From Bacillota bacterium (GTDB taxonomy: Bacteria > Bacillota > Clostridia > Acetivibrionales > DSM-1351): a DNA stretch of 5,119 nt. This document shows positions 1 to 5,119 of this stretch, piece after piece. Numbering within the stretch: the first letter of the stretch is position 1; each line of letters begins with the position of its first letter. The notes beneath the pieces were generated by a model that searched no databases, was not told where the DNA came from, and worked only from the letters and a program-made list of their open reading frames with translations. Position numbers and translations under genes: made by a program. Location of the stretch: NCBI GenBank assembly GCA_023426005.1, contig JAFABO010000081.1:1-5119 (forward strand). The letters are read 5' to 3'.

Positions 1-261
1 GACAAAAAAACCGCCACTGACTCAATGTGCATGTTTCTGGTCATGAACACTGCGGCAATACAGCTTGTACCGGCAACCATAATTGCTTTGCGGACTTCCG
101 AGGGATCAAAGAAGCCTGCCGAAATAATCGTTTGCATATGGATAGCATCAGTATGTGCCACAATAATGGGAATCATAGCTGCCAAGCTCCTGTCAAAGGT
201 ATGGAATGAGGGGCAGACGGAACCGAGCGGCTCCGGAAAAGCCCCAAAGTACAAACGGTAG
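1..261 (+). CDS. spmA: Spore maturation protein A, C-terminal part (5' end outside window)
   Basis: The frame is open from base 1 to a TAG at 259-261, giving 86 residues. An ATG at 25 is internal, because the homology already runs before it. Residues around SMCMFLVMNTAAIQLVPATI match my recollection of Bacillus SpmA (SMITFLAVNTSCITLIPTTV), and the length fits the last 45% or so of that roughly 195-residue protein. Two hydrophobic stretches are visible: the segment just described and IVCIWIASVCATIMGIIAA. A short polar, basic tail follows, ending in KYKR. SpmA is an inner-membrane protein of the nucleoside-transporter Gate-domain type. In Bacillus it is needed, with SpmB, for proper dehydration of the spore core and hence heat resistance; what it transports is not established. 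spmB starts 14 bases downstream, so the two form an operon. The promoter is outside the window. Confidence 0.9.
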   Translation, partial: DKKTATDSMCMFLVMNTAAIQLVPATIIALRTSEGSKKPAEIIVCIWIASVCATIMGIIAAKLLSKVWNEGQTEPSGSGKAPKYKR

Positions 262-265
262 GTGG

Positions 266-273
266 AAGGTGAG
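266..273 (+). promoter_or_regulatory. Ribosome binding site of spmB
   Basis: AAGGTGAG lies immediately upstream of the ATG at 276. Its AGGTGA portion pairs with the extended anti-Shine-Dalgarno end of 16S rRNA (UCACCU). Because it sits in the 14-base gap after the spmA stop, it supports independent translation of spmB from a shared transcript. Confidence 0.7.
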
Positions 274-275
274 CC

Positions 276-806
276 ATGGGGATTATAAGACAAATATCTG
301 ATTACGCAATACCGGCTATCTTCATTATAATAATATCTGCAGCTATACTCAGGAAAGTTAAGGCCTACGATTTATTTATAGAGGGAGCAAAGGACGGTAT
401 AGAAACCGTCATTAAAATAATGCCCTCCCTTGTAGGACTGCTGGTGGCGGTGGGAGTGTTCAAGGCCTCCGGGGCCCTCGACCTGCTGATCATTTTACTG
501 CGTCCTCTGATCGACCTGTTGGGGATGCCTCCTGAGGTGGCTCCGCTGGCACTGCTGCGCCCCATTTCGGGAAGTGCCTCCTTTGCATTTGTAACTGAGA
601 TAATAAAAGCCTTTGGGCCGGATACCTATGAGGGGCGCGTTGCCGCCACCATGATGGGGTCTACCGAGACTATTTTCTATACACTCGCCGTATATTATGG
701 TTCGGTAGGTATAAAAAACATAAGATATACACTGATAGCTGCCATAATGGCTGATATTATCAGCGTCATAGCATCACTCTGGGCCTGCCGTTTTATTTTC
801 GGATAG
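276..806 (+). CDS. spmB: Spore maturation protein B, membrane Gate-domain protein
   Basis: This encodes 176 residues, essentially the length of Bacillus SpmB (about 178). It has a hydrophobic segment at 10-25, a second at about 48-62, a conserved central block at 84-103 (MPPEVAPLALLRPISGSASF), a GPD..EGR block at 114-121, the GSTETIFYTLAVYYGSVGIK signature at 128-147, and a C-terminal membrane segment at about 153-175. These blocks line up with the SpmB/nucleoside-recognition Gate family as I remember it. The protein works with SpmA in the forespore or mother-cell membrane during spore core dehydration; the molecular mechanism is unknown. The ATG at 276 is chosen because AGGTGA at 267-272 precedes it and the N-terminus resembles that of Bacillus SpmB. 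It lies 14 bases after the spmA stop and is the last gene of the unit, followed by a hairpin. The protein appears intact. Confidence 0.93.
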   Translation: MGIIRQISDYAIPAIFIIIISAAILRKVKAYDLFIEGAKDGIETVIKIMPSLVGLLVAVGVFKASGALDLLIILLRPLIDLLGMPPEVAPLALLRPISGSASFAFVTEIIKAFGPDTYEGRVAATMMGSTETIFYTLAVYYGSVGIKNIRYTLIAAIMADIISVIASLWACRFIFG

Positions 807-810
807 ATAG

Positions 811-842
811 CCTCTATTAACAATGTACATTGTCAATAGAGG
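811..842. terminator. Inverted-repeat hairpin between convergent genes, likely bidirectional terminator
   Basis: CCTCTATT (811-818) is the reverse complement of AATAGAGG (835-842). Between them is a perfect 14-base palindrome, ACAATGTACATTGT (820-833), with a single A/C mismatch at 819/834. As RNA this folds into 8 pairs, one mismatch and 5 pairs closed by a GUAC tetraloop. It starts 4 bases after the spmB stop and ends 10 bases past the stop of the minus-strand gene, which is where a shared terminator is expected. Neither side has a U-tract directly after the stem. On the plus strand the nearest T-run is at 863-868, about 20 bases away. Termination is therefore inferred from position and structure, and a DNA-binding palindrome is an alternative. 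Confidence 0.55.
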
Positions 843-852
843 GCAAGAATTC

Positions 853-1911
853 TTAAAAATACTTTTTTACCCTGAGAAGTTTGACGGCGGATGAATAAAA
901 AAACATTCCCCGGCCTCCGGCCTTCAGCAGCGCCTTGCTGGTAATGGTATTCATACCTTCATTTGCTTTGGGATGGGTAATGTATATGCTCAGAAGCAGT
1001 TTGACTGTGGAACGTATAAGCTTTGGGTTCGAGGCCTTCATTCCCGAAGCTTTTTTCATAAAGAAAATAATTCTGTTCTCATACTCCTTAAGATTCTCAT
1101 AATAAAAATCGTAATTGATGTTTCCAGAGGATAAGTCGTCATTATAATTGATATAACCTTCCAGTATTTTCTGAATACAGCATATCCATGGAAAAAAAGA
1201 CATGCTGAAATTTTCAGCTTTTTGTTCTGTCAGCTCAGGATCTGTTGCGAGGGCCAGCAGAAGCTGTATGCTTAAAGTTGAATCAATTGCCATACAGAAT
1301 TCCCAGCTGGATAGTTCAGGGTACTTTTGACCGTGAGCAGAGCTCCAACTGGTAAGGTTAACTTCTTTTGCATTATCCTCCGAGGAGAATTTTGTGATCT
1401 GCAAATCAATAAAAAGTGCCAGAAAGGCGGCCAGTTGATCGCGGATCACATCATAGGACGGCAGGGTAAGCATTTTCTGACGGCATTTTTCTACAAGTAT
1501 GGTGAGATAGCCGTTGTCATCCTTTGAAGGGAAAAATGTAAAGTACTGTTCATATGAGTCGTTTCTGAGATTTAATGCATCTTTTAAAGCAGAAAAGACC
1601 AGCCTTAAAAAAGGTTCGGTACTTGCGGAGGAATGTATGCACATAGTATTCAGGTATTGAATGATGGCCTGGAAAGAAATAATCACATCGGCAGCCATTG
1701 GTATATCGACATTCGGGTACAATACGCATATGGAGGAAACGGCCGAATCAAACCTGTTTTTATCAAGGGCTTCCCGTGCGTTTGACTTGATGGAGAGCTT
1801 GCTGATACGCTTTGTATAGCCCCAGTTTTCTCTAATTCTCTTTTCAACAATTGGATTTATATAATTTTTATATTTATTTGAATATTTCAAACTTCTTATA
1901 AAACTTATCAT
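853..1911 (-). CDS. DUF2600 family protein (YtpB / tetraprenyl-beta-curcumene synthase-like)
   Basis: This encodes 352 residues, close to Bacillus YtpB (about 367). Landmarks I recognise from the family are KDDNGYL (130-136; family DDGGYL), DLQITK (169-174), SWEFCMAIDSTLSIQ (202-216), the FFPWICCIQKILEGYI...YYEN block (239-272) and GGRGMFFY (332-339). It has no signal peptide and is largely helical. YtpB is a class IB terpene synthase that cyclises tetraprenyl diphosphate to a C35 curcumene-type product. The Asp positions I remember as metal ligands look substituted here: QYLNTMCI at 85-92 where YtpB has DYLDNLCD, and EGYINYNDD at 251-259 where it has DYFIDQEED. Catalysis by the known mechanism is therefore doubtful, and I give no gene symbol. 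AAGGAGA (1927-1921) precedes the ATG by 9 bases. The gene is single, convergent with spmB and divergent from metG. Family assignment is strong; function is uncertain. Confidence 0.85.
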   Translation of the reverse strand: MISFIRSLKYSNKYKNYINPIVEKRIRENWGYTKRISKLSIKSNAREALDKNRFDSAVSSICVLYPNVDIPMAADVIISFQAIIQYLNTMCIHSSASTEPFLRLVFSALKDALNLRNDSYEQYFTFFPSKDDNGYLTILVEKCRQKMLTLPSYDVIRDQLAAFLALFIDLQITKFSSEDNAKEVNLTSWSSAHGQKYPELSSWEFCMAIDSTLSIQLLLALATDPELTEQKAENFSMSFFPWICCIQKILEGYINYNDDLSSGNINYDFYYENLKEYENRIIFFMKKASGMKASNPKLIRSTVKLLLSIYITHPKANEGMNTITSKALLKAGGRGMFFYSSAVKLLRVKKYF

Positions 1912-1925
1912 TCGGAATATTCTCC

Positions 1926-1954
1926 TTGAAAAATTGAAAACAAATATGTATAGT
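1926..1954 (+). promoter_or_regulatory. Sigma-A-type promoter candidate for metG
   Basis: TTGAAA (1926-1931) and TATAGT (1949-1954) are separated by 17 bases, so each hexamer differs from consensus by one base at ideal spacing. Transcription would begin near 1961 and give a metG leader of about 177 bases. The -35 overlaps the Shine-Dalgarno site of the divergent DUF2600 gene (1921-1927). The start is unmapped; this is a sequence-based inference. Confidence 0.55.
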
Positions 1955-1976
1955 ATTAATGAGTACTAACTATAAA

Positions 1977-1985
1977 ATTATACCA
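1977..1985 (-). promoter_or_regulatory. Extended -10 promoter candidate for the DUF2600 gene
   Basis: Read on the minus strand, bases 1985 to 1977 are TGGTATAAT, a perfect extended -10 (TGn-TATAAT). No good -35 hexamer sits 16-18 bases upstream, which is acceptable for an extended -10 promoter. The predicted start lies near 1970, giving a leader of about 60 bases before the ATG at 1911. That leader includes the AAGGAGA ribosome site at 1927-1921. No convincing sporulation sigma-factor consensus was seen. Confidence 0.5.
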
Positions 1986-2022
1986 TGTTGGGGAACAATT
2001 AAATAACATAATACATTAATTT

Positions 2023-2075
2023 ATATCATCATTTGAGGACTTCTGCTTACTGATGATATGGCTTCCGGAGGAGGC
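2023..2075 (+). promoter_or_regulatory. Structured metG leader: two successive hairpins
   Basis: ATATCATCA (2023-2031) pairs perfectly with TGATGATAT (2051-2059), a 9-bp stem with a 19-base loop that two G-U pairs can extend outward. Directly after it, GCTTCC (2061-2066) pairs with GGAGGC (2070-2075), 6 pairs including one G-U, with a GGA loop. The second stem buries a GGAGGAGG sequence (2067-2074) that resembles a Shine-Dalgarno site, and the downstream DNA to 2098 is T-rich. CTTCC (2062-2066) could alternatively pair with GGAGG of the metG ribosome site (2129-2133). I see no T-box AGGGTGG element and no SAM-riboswitch core. A regulatory role is inferred from structure only. Confidence 0.4.
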
Positions 2076-2126
2076 GCACTGAATTATTGTTTATTTTTGC
2101 ATATATTACAATTATTGTTGACAAAT

Positions 2127-2133
2127 GAGGAGG
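2127..2133 (+). promoter_or_regulatory. Ribosome binding site of metG
   Basis: GAGGAGG ends 4 bases before the ATG at 2138, a strong purine-rich Shine-Dalgarno site that fixes the metG start. It overlaps the stop (TGA, 2126-2128) of a possible 13-codon leader reading frame. Confidence 0.7.
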
Positions 2134-2137
2134 AAAC

Positions 2138-4144
2138 ATGTCTAAAGAAACCTATTATATTTCAACACCAATTTACTATCCAAGCGGAAAGCTCCATATA
2201 GGACATTCATATACAACTGTTGCAGCTGATGCTGTTTCCAGGTACAAGAGGCTAAAGGGCTACGATGTAATGTTTTTGACAGGAACCGATGAACACGGAC
2301 AGAAAATACAGAGAAAGGCCGAAGAAAAGGGAATAACTCCGAAACAGTATGTGGATGAAATCGTGTCAGGTATAAAAGATCTGTGGAAGTTGATGAAAAT
2401 AGCCAATGACAAATTTATCAGAACCACTGACGACGAGCATGTGGAGGCCGTTCAAAAAATATTCAAACAGCTGTATGACCAGGGAGATATTTATAAAAGT
2501 GAATACGAGGGCTGGTACTGCACACCCTGCGAATCCTTCTGGACAAAGACGCAGCTGGCCGACGGCAAATGCCCTGACTGCGGCCGTGAAGTTGAACTGA
2601 CAAAGGAAGAAAGCTATTTCTTCAGACTGTCAAAATATCAGGATAGGTTGATCAAACATATAGAAGAAAACCCCAACTTTATACAGCCTGTGTCCAGACA
2701 AAACGAAATGCTGAACAATTTCCTCAGACCGGGGCTTGAAGATATTGCGGTTTCAAGGACCACCTTCAACTGGGGTGTTCCGGTTTCCTTCGACAATAAG
2801 CATGTGGTATATGTATGGATCGATGCTCTGTCAAACTATATAACTGCACTGGGCTACTCGGCACAGGACGATGCTCTGTTCCGCAGATACTGGCCTGCCG
2901 ATGTTCACCTGGTTGGAAAGGAAATCGTGAGATTCCATACAATAATCTGGCCTGCAATGCTTATGGCGCTGGGGCTGCCATTGCCGAAACAGGTCTACGG
3001 ACATGGCTGGCTGCTGCTCGAAGGCGGCAAGATGTCCAAATCCAAGGGAAACGTTGTAGATCCCCAGATACTGGTTGATAAATACGGATTGGATGCAATC
3101 AGATACTTCCTCTTAAGGGAGGTTCCTTTCGGCTCTGACGGAGTATTCTCCAATGAAGCGCTTATTAACAGAATCAACTCTGACCTGGCCAATGATCTGG
3201 GCAATCTGGTAAGCAGAACTGTGGCTATGATAGATAAATATTTCGGAGGCTCCATTCCTGAAAACAAGGTCTCGGGTGAATTCGACAGTGACCTCATAGG
3301 ACTTGTAAGAGAAACACCCGCAAAGGTGGAAGAGCTTCTGGATAAGCTGCAGTTTAGTACTGCTCTGTCGGAAATTTGGAAAACAGTGTCCAGAACGAAT
3401 AAATATATAGATGAGACAATGCCCTGGGTTCTGGCAAAGGATGAGGCAAACGGTCCGAGATTGGCACAGGTAATGTACAATCTGGCAGAAACCTTGAGAG
3501 TCATAGCCATTCTCATACAGCCCTTTATGCCTGAAACCCCCGAAAAGATATGGAGCCAGCTTGGCATAACCGACAAAAGCCTGGTGGAATGGGATAAAGC
3601 CGGGGAATGGGGAGTATATCCGGTGGGGGCAAGCGTAAACAAGGGAGAGGTCATATTCCCGAGGATAGATTTGAAGAAAGAGCTTGAAGAAATAGAAAAA
3701 ATGTCTGAAAACGCTGCCGAAGCTGAAAAGGCGGCTGAGCCTGCAAAAGCAAAAGAATCACAAAAGACTTCTAAAGCGGAACAGGCTGTTAACCAAGCCG
3801 CAGATGAAACCAATGCCAACCTGATAGCCATTGACGATTTTGCCAGGGTCGACCTCAGGGTGGCCAGGGTGCTGGAGGCCGAGAAGGTTGAGAAGGCAGA
3901 CAAACTGCTTAAAATGAAACTGCAGGTTGGAGAAGAGGTCAGACAGGTTGTATCCGGAATAGCGAAATACTATACCCCGGAGGAGATGGTAGGAAAAACT
4001 TTGATATTGGTGGCCAACCTGAAACCTGCAAAACTCAGGGGAATAGAATCCCAGGGTATGATACTGGCGGCCTCGGATGAAAATGGTGGTCTGTCTCTGG
4101 TAACCATAGACAAGGATATGCCAAGCGGAGCACACGTTGGCTGA
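2138..4144 (+). CDS. metG: Methionyl-tRNA synthetase with C-terminal tRNA-binding domain
   Basis: This class I aminoacyl-tRNA synthetase attaches methionine to tRNA-Met in the cytoplasm; the enzyme is essential for translation. At 668 residues it is close to Bacillus MetS (about 664). Visible elements are the HIGH motif at 20-23 in PSGKLHIGHSYTT, GTDEHGQK shortly after, a zinc knuckle with cysteines 128/131 and 145/148, VYVWIDALSNY and HLVGKEIVRFHTIIWPAM in the active-site region, KMSKS at 298-302, and the anticodon-binding helical domain (SRTNKYIDETMPWVLAKD). An Ala/Glu/Lys-rich, probably flexible linker covers about 513-562. From about 565 to the end is an EMAPII/Trbp111-like OB-fold domain (DFARVDLRVARV...SQGMILAA) that aids dimerisation and tRNA binding. 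The start is set by GAGGAGG and by alignment to the family's N-terminus. tatD follows 146 bases downstream. The gene is intact. Confidence 0.98.
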   Translation: MSKETYYISTPIYYPSGKLHIGHSYTTVAADAVSRYKRLKGYDVMFLTGTDEHGQKIQRKAEEKGITPKQYVDEIVSGIKDLWKLMKIANDKFIRTTDDEHVEAVQKIFKQLYDQGDIYKSEYEGWYCTPCESFWTKTQLADGKCPDCGREVELTKEESYFFRLSKYQDRLIKHIEENPNFIQPVSRQNEMLNNFLRPGLEDIAVSRTTFNWGVPVSFDNKHVVYVWIDALSNYITALGYSAQDDALFRRYWPADVHLVGKEIVRFHTIIWPAMLMALGLPLPKQVYGHGWLLLEGGKMSKSKGNVVDPQILVDKYGLDAIRYFLLREVPFGSDGVFSNEALINRINSDLANDLGNLVSRTVAMIDKYFGGSIPENKVSGEFDSDLIGLVRETPAKVEELLDKLQFSTALSEIWKTVSRTNKYIDETMPWVLAKDEANGPRLAQVMYNLAETLRVIAILIQPFMPETPEKIWSQLGITDKSLVEWDKAGEWGVYPVGASVNKGEVIFPRIDLKKELEEIEKMSENAAEAEKAAEPAKAKESQKTSKAEQAVNQAADETNANLIAIDDFARVDLRVARVLEAEKVEKADKLLKMKLQVGEEVRQVVSGIAKYYTPEEMVGKTLILVANLKPAKLRGIESQGMILAASDENGGLSLVTIDKDMPSGAHVG

Positions 4145-4237
4145 CAGAGCCGGGGAGTATGTCACACTGGACAGTTTTGAAAAGGAACCTTGCGGTTGAT
4201 CCTGTCATATAGATATTAGGAAGTACTTTTCACAAAT

Positions 4238-4266
4238 TTGCAAAATACTATGGTATACTTGATAAT
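4238..4266 (+). promoter_or_regulatory. Promoter candidate for tatD
   Basis: TTGCAA (4238-4243) and GATAAT (4261-4266) are 17 bases apart. An overlapping alternative is the extended -10 TGGTATACT (4251-4259), which lacks a good -35. Either would start transcription about 15-25 bases before the tatD TTG. The metG-tatD gap shows no hairpin with a T-tract, so read-through from metG is also likely and this would be an additional promoter. Confidence 0.4.
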
Positions 4267-4280
4267 TATTGAAATAAAAC

Positions 4281-4287
4281 GGGTGAT
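4281..4287 (+). promoter_or_regulatory. Ribosome binding site deciding the TTG start of tatD
   Basis: GGGTGAT lies 3 bases before TTG 4291. It pairs through GGTGAT with the very 3' end of 16S rRNA (AUCACC), so the site is shifted toward the start codon relative to a plain GGAGG. It supports TTG as the initiator: no in-frame ATG exists upstream of the essential HAH motif. Confidence 0.6.
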
Positions 4288-4290
4288 AAT

Positions 4291-5058
4291 TTGATTTTTG
4301 ATACACATGCACATTACGATGATGAGCGCTTTGACGAAGACAGGGATGCTTTGTTGAAGCAGCTACATCAGGAGGGGATTTCGTATATCTTGAATGCCAG
4401 TGCCAGTCCCGAATCTCTGGAGACAACAATGGAGCTGGCAGAAAAGTATCCCTTTGTTTATGCGGCTCTGGGAATACATCCCCATGATGCCGAAAAAATA
4501 AATGAAAACATCATGAACAAGATCCGGATCCTGTCAAAAAATGATAAGGTTGTAGCGATAGGTGAAATAGGTCTGGATTATTATTATGACAATTCTCCGA
4601 GAGACATACAGAGATATTGGTTTGAAAGACAGATAGAGCTGGCAAAGGAACTTAAGCTTCCCATAATCATTCATGACAGAGATGCACATGAAGACACCGT
4701 AAATATATTGAAAAAGACCGATGTAAAGCAGGTGGGAGGAATATTCCACTGCTTTTCGGGCAGTGCGCAGATGGCCATGGAAATGCTTAAGCTGAATTTA
4801 TATATTGCTATCGGAGGAGCTGTTACCTTTAAAAATGCCAGAAAAACCGTTGAAGTTGTAAAAGCTGTTCCTCTGGAAAAACTTTTGGTTGAAACAGATT
4901 GCCCATATCTTTCTCCTGAACCCCACAGGGGAAAAAGAAACAATTCGGGCTATTTGGTCCACATTATTCGAAAAATTGCCGGGATTAAGGAGATAAGTGA
5001 GTCTGAAGTTGCTGAGACAACACTGATGAATGCGAAAAAGGTATTCGGATTGAAATAA
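4291..5058 (+). CDS. tatD: TatD family metal-dependent DNase/hydrolase
   Basis: This 255-residue protein is typical of the TatD/YcfH/YabD family, TIM-barrel hydrolases with two metal ions. Family members characterised elsewhere have 3'-5' exonuclease or deoxyribonuclease activity and are linked to DNA repair or DNA degradation. The metal ligands are all present: H6 and H8 in FDTHAHYDD, E92 in GEIGLDYYYD, H128 in IIHDRDA, H153 in FHCFSG and D203 in VETDCPYLSP. The start is TTG at 4291, because HAH at residues 6-8 must be included and the next in-frame ATG is near residue 49. The order metG then tatD matches metS-yabD in Bacillus. The next gene starts 37 bases on with no terminator between, so the operon probably continues. 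The tatD symbol is by family; yabD/ycfH would be equivalent names. Confidence 0.95.
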   Translation: MIFDTHAHYDDERFDEDRDALLKQLHQEGISYILNASASPESLETTMELAEKYPFVYAALGIHPHDAEKINENIMNKIRILSKNDKVVAIGEIGLDYYYDNSPRDIQRYWFERQIELAKELKLPIIIHDRDAHEDTVNILKKTDVKQVGGIFHCFSGSAQMAMEMLKLNLYIAIGGAVTFKNARKTVEVVKAVPLEKLLVETDCPYLSPEPHRGKRNNSGYLVHIIRKIAGIKEISESEVAETTLMNAKKVFGLK

Positions 5059-5095
5059 AATAATAAGTCTTAATTGATTCTCAAGGAGAGGAATT

Positions 5096-5119
5096 ATGAA
5101 AAAGTTTATTATTGTTATT
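5096..5119 (+). CDS. Start of an unidentified gene, cut by the window edge
   Basis: Only eight codons (MKKFIIVI) are visible. AAGGAG (5083-5088) lies 7 bases before the ATG, which makes a real start likely. Two lysines followed by a hydrophobic run suggest a signal peptide or an N-terminal membrane anchor. In Bacillus the gene after yabD is yabE, a secreted cell-wall protein, which would fit, but eight residues cannot identify it. It lies 37 bases after tatD and is probably co-transcribed with it. Confidence 0.7.

Noticed and set aside
365..565. A 66-codon minus-strand frame inside spmB
   Set aside because: It is antisense to a well-conserved SpmB block, has no ribosome site of note and no recognisable product.
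2082..2119. 10-base direct repeat AATTATTGTT at 2082-2091 and 2110-2119
   Set aside because: It is AT-rich and short, in an AT-rich leader. Only two copies are present, with no associated palindrome or operator features.
2118..2123. TTGACA, a perfect -35 hexamer just before metG
   Set aside because: No -10 lies at 16-18 bases; the sequence there is inside the metG coding region, and the motif overlaps the ribosome-site area, so a start here would not make a usable metG mRNA.
1961..2137. T-box or SAM riboswitch upstream of metG
   Set aside because: The conserved T-box sequence (AGGGTGG type) is absent, no clear terminator/antiterminator pair is visible, and I do not recognise a SAM-riboswitch core.
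2995..3903. A 302-codon open frame on the minus strand inside metG
   Set aside because: It is antisense to a clear MetG, with the Ser/Ala/Leu-rich composition expected from the complement of Glu/Lys/Ala codons. It has no recognisable domain and lies wholly under an essential gene.
4142..4207. Terminator after metG formed by GACAG (4170-4174) or TGACAG (4142-4147) with CTGTC(A) (4202-4207) and AACC-TTGC-GGTT (4186-4197)
   Set aside because: The stems are short and broken, or have long loops, and no T-tract follows. This looks like chance pairing, so read-through into tatD is more likely.

Overview
The window looks like ordinary chromosome from an endospore-forming member of the Clostridia. 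The evidence is a spore maturation pair (SpmA/SpmB), a DUF2600 (YtpB-like) terpene-synthase-family protein, AT-rich intergenic DNA with strong Shine-Dalgarno sites, and a metG-tatD order like the metS-yabD order of Bacillus. A cellulolytic/cluster III type Clostridia is my guess from overall protein character; it is not shown by the sequence.

Layout. Positions 1-261 hold the 3' part of spmA, which is cut by the left edge. spmB follows at 276-806 in the same transcription unit. A 32-base, almost perfect inverted repeat at 811-842 then separates spmB from a convergent minus-strand gene at 853-1911, which encodes a 352-residue DUF2600 protein. The 226-base gap at 1912-2137 carries outward-facing promoter candidates, one on each strand, close enough to overlap, plus a structured metG leader. 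metG (2138-4144) encodes a full-length methionyl-tRNA synthetase with a CX2C/CX2C zinc knuckle and a C-terminal tRNA-binding domain. After a 146-base gap with a promoter candidate comes tatD (4291-5058), a TatD-family metal-dependent DNase/hydrolase starting at TTG. A new gene begins at 5096 and is cut after eight codons.

How the genes relate. spmA/spmB act in spore core dehydration and heat resistance in Bacillus. The DUF2600 family makes C35 terpenes, which in Bacillus feed spore-associated sesquarterpenes. The left half may therefore be spore-related, but only by association. metG and tatD are housekeeping genes that are often neighbours in Firmicutes and may be partly co-transcribed.

I see no mobile element, CRISPR array, RNA gene or obvious new defence system. 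The points most worth a second look are the apparent erosion of both metal-binding motifs in the DUF2600 protein, the overlapping divergent promoters, and the structured metG leader, which lacks T-box hallmarks.
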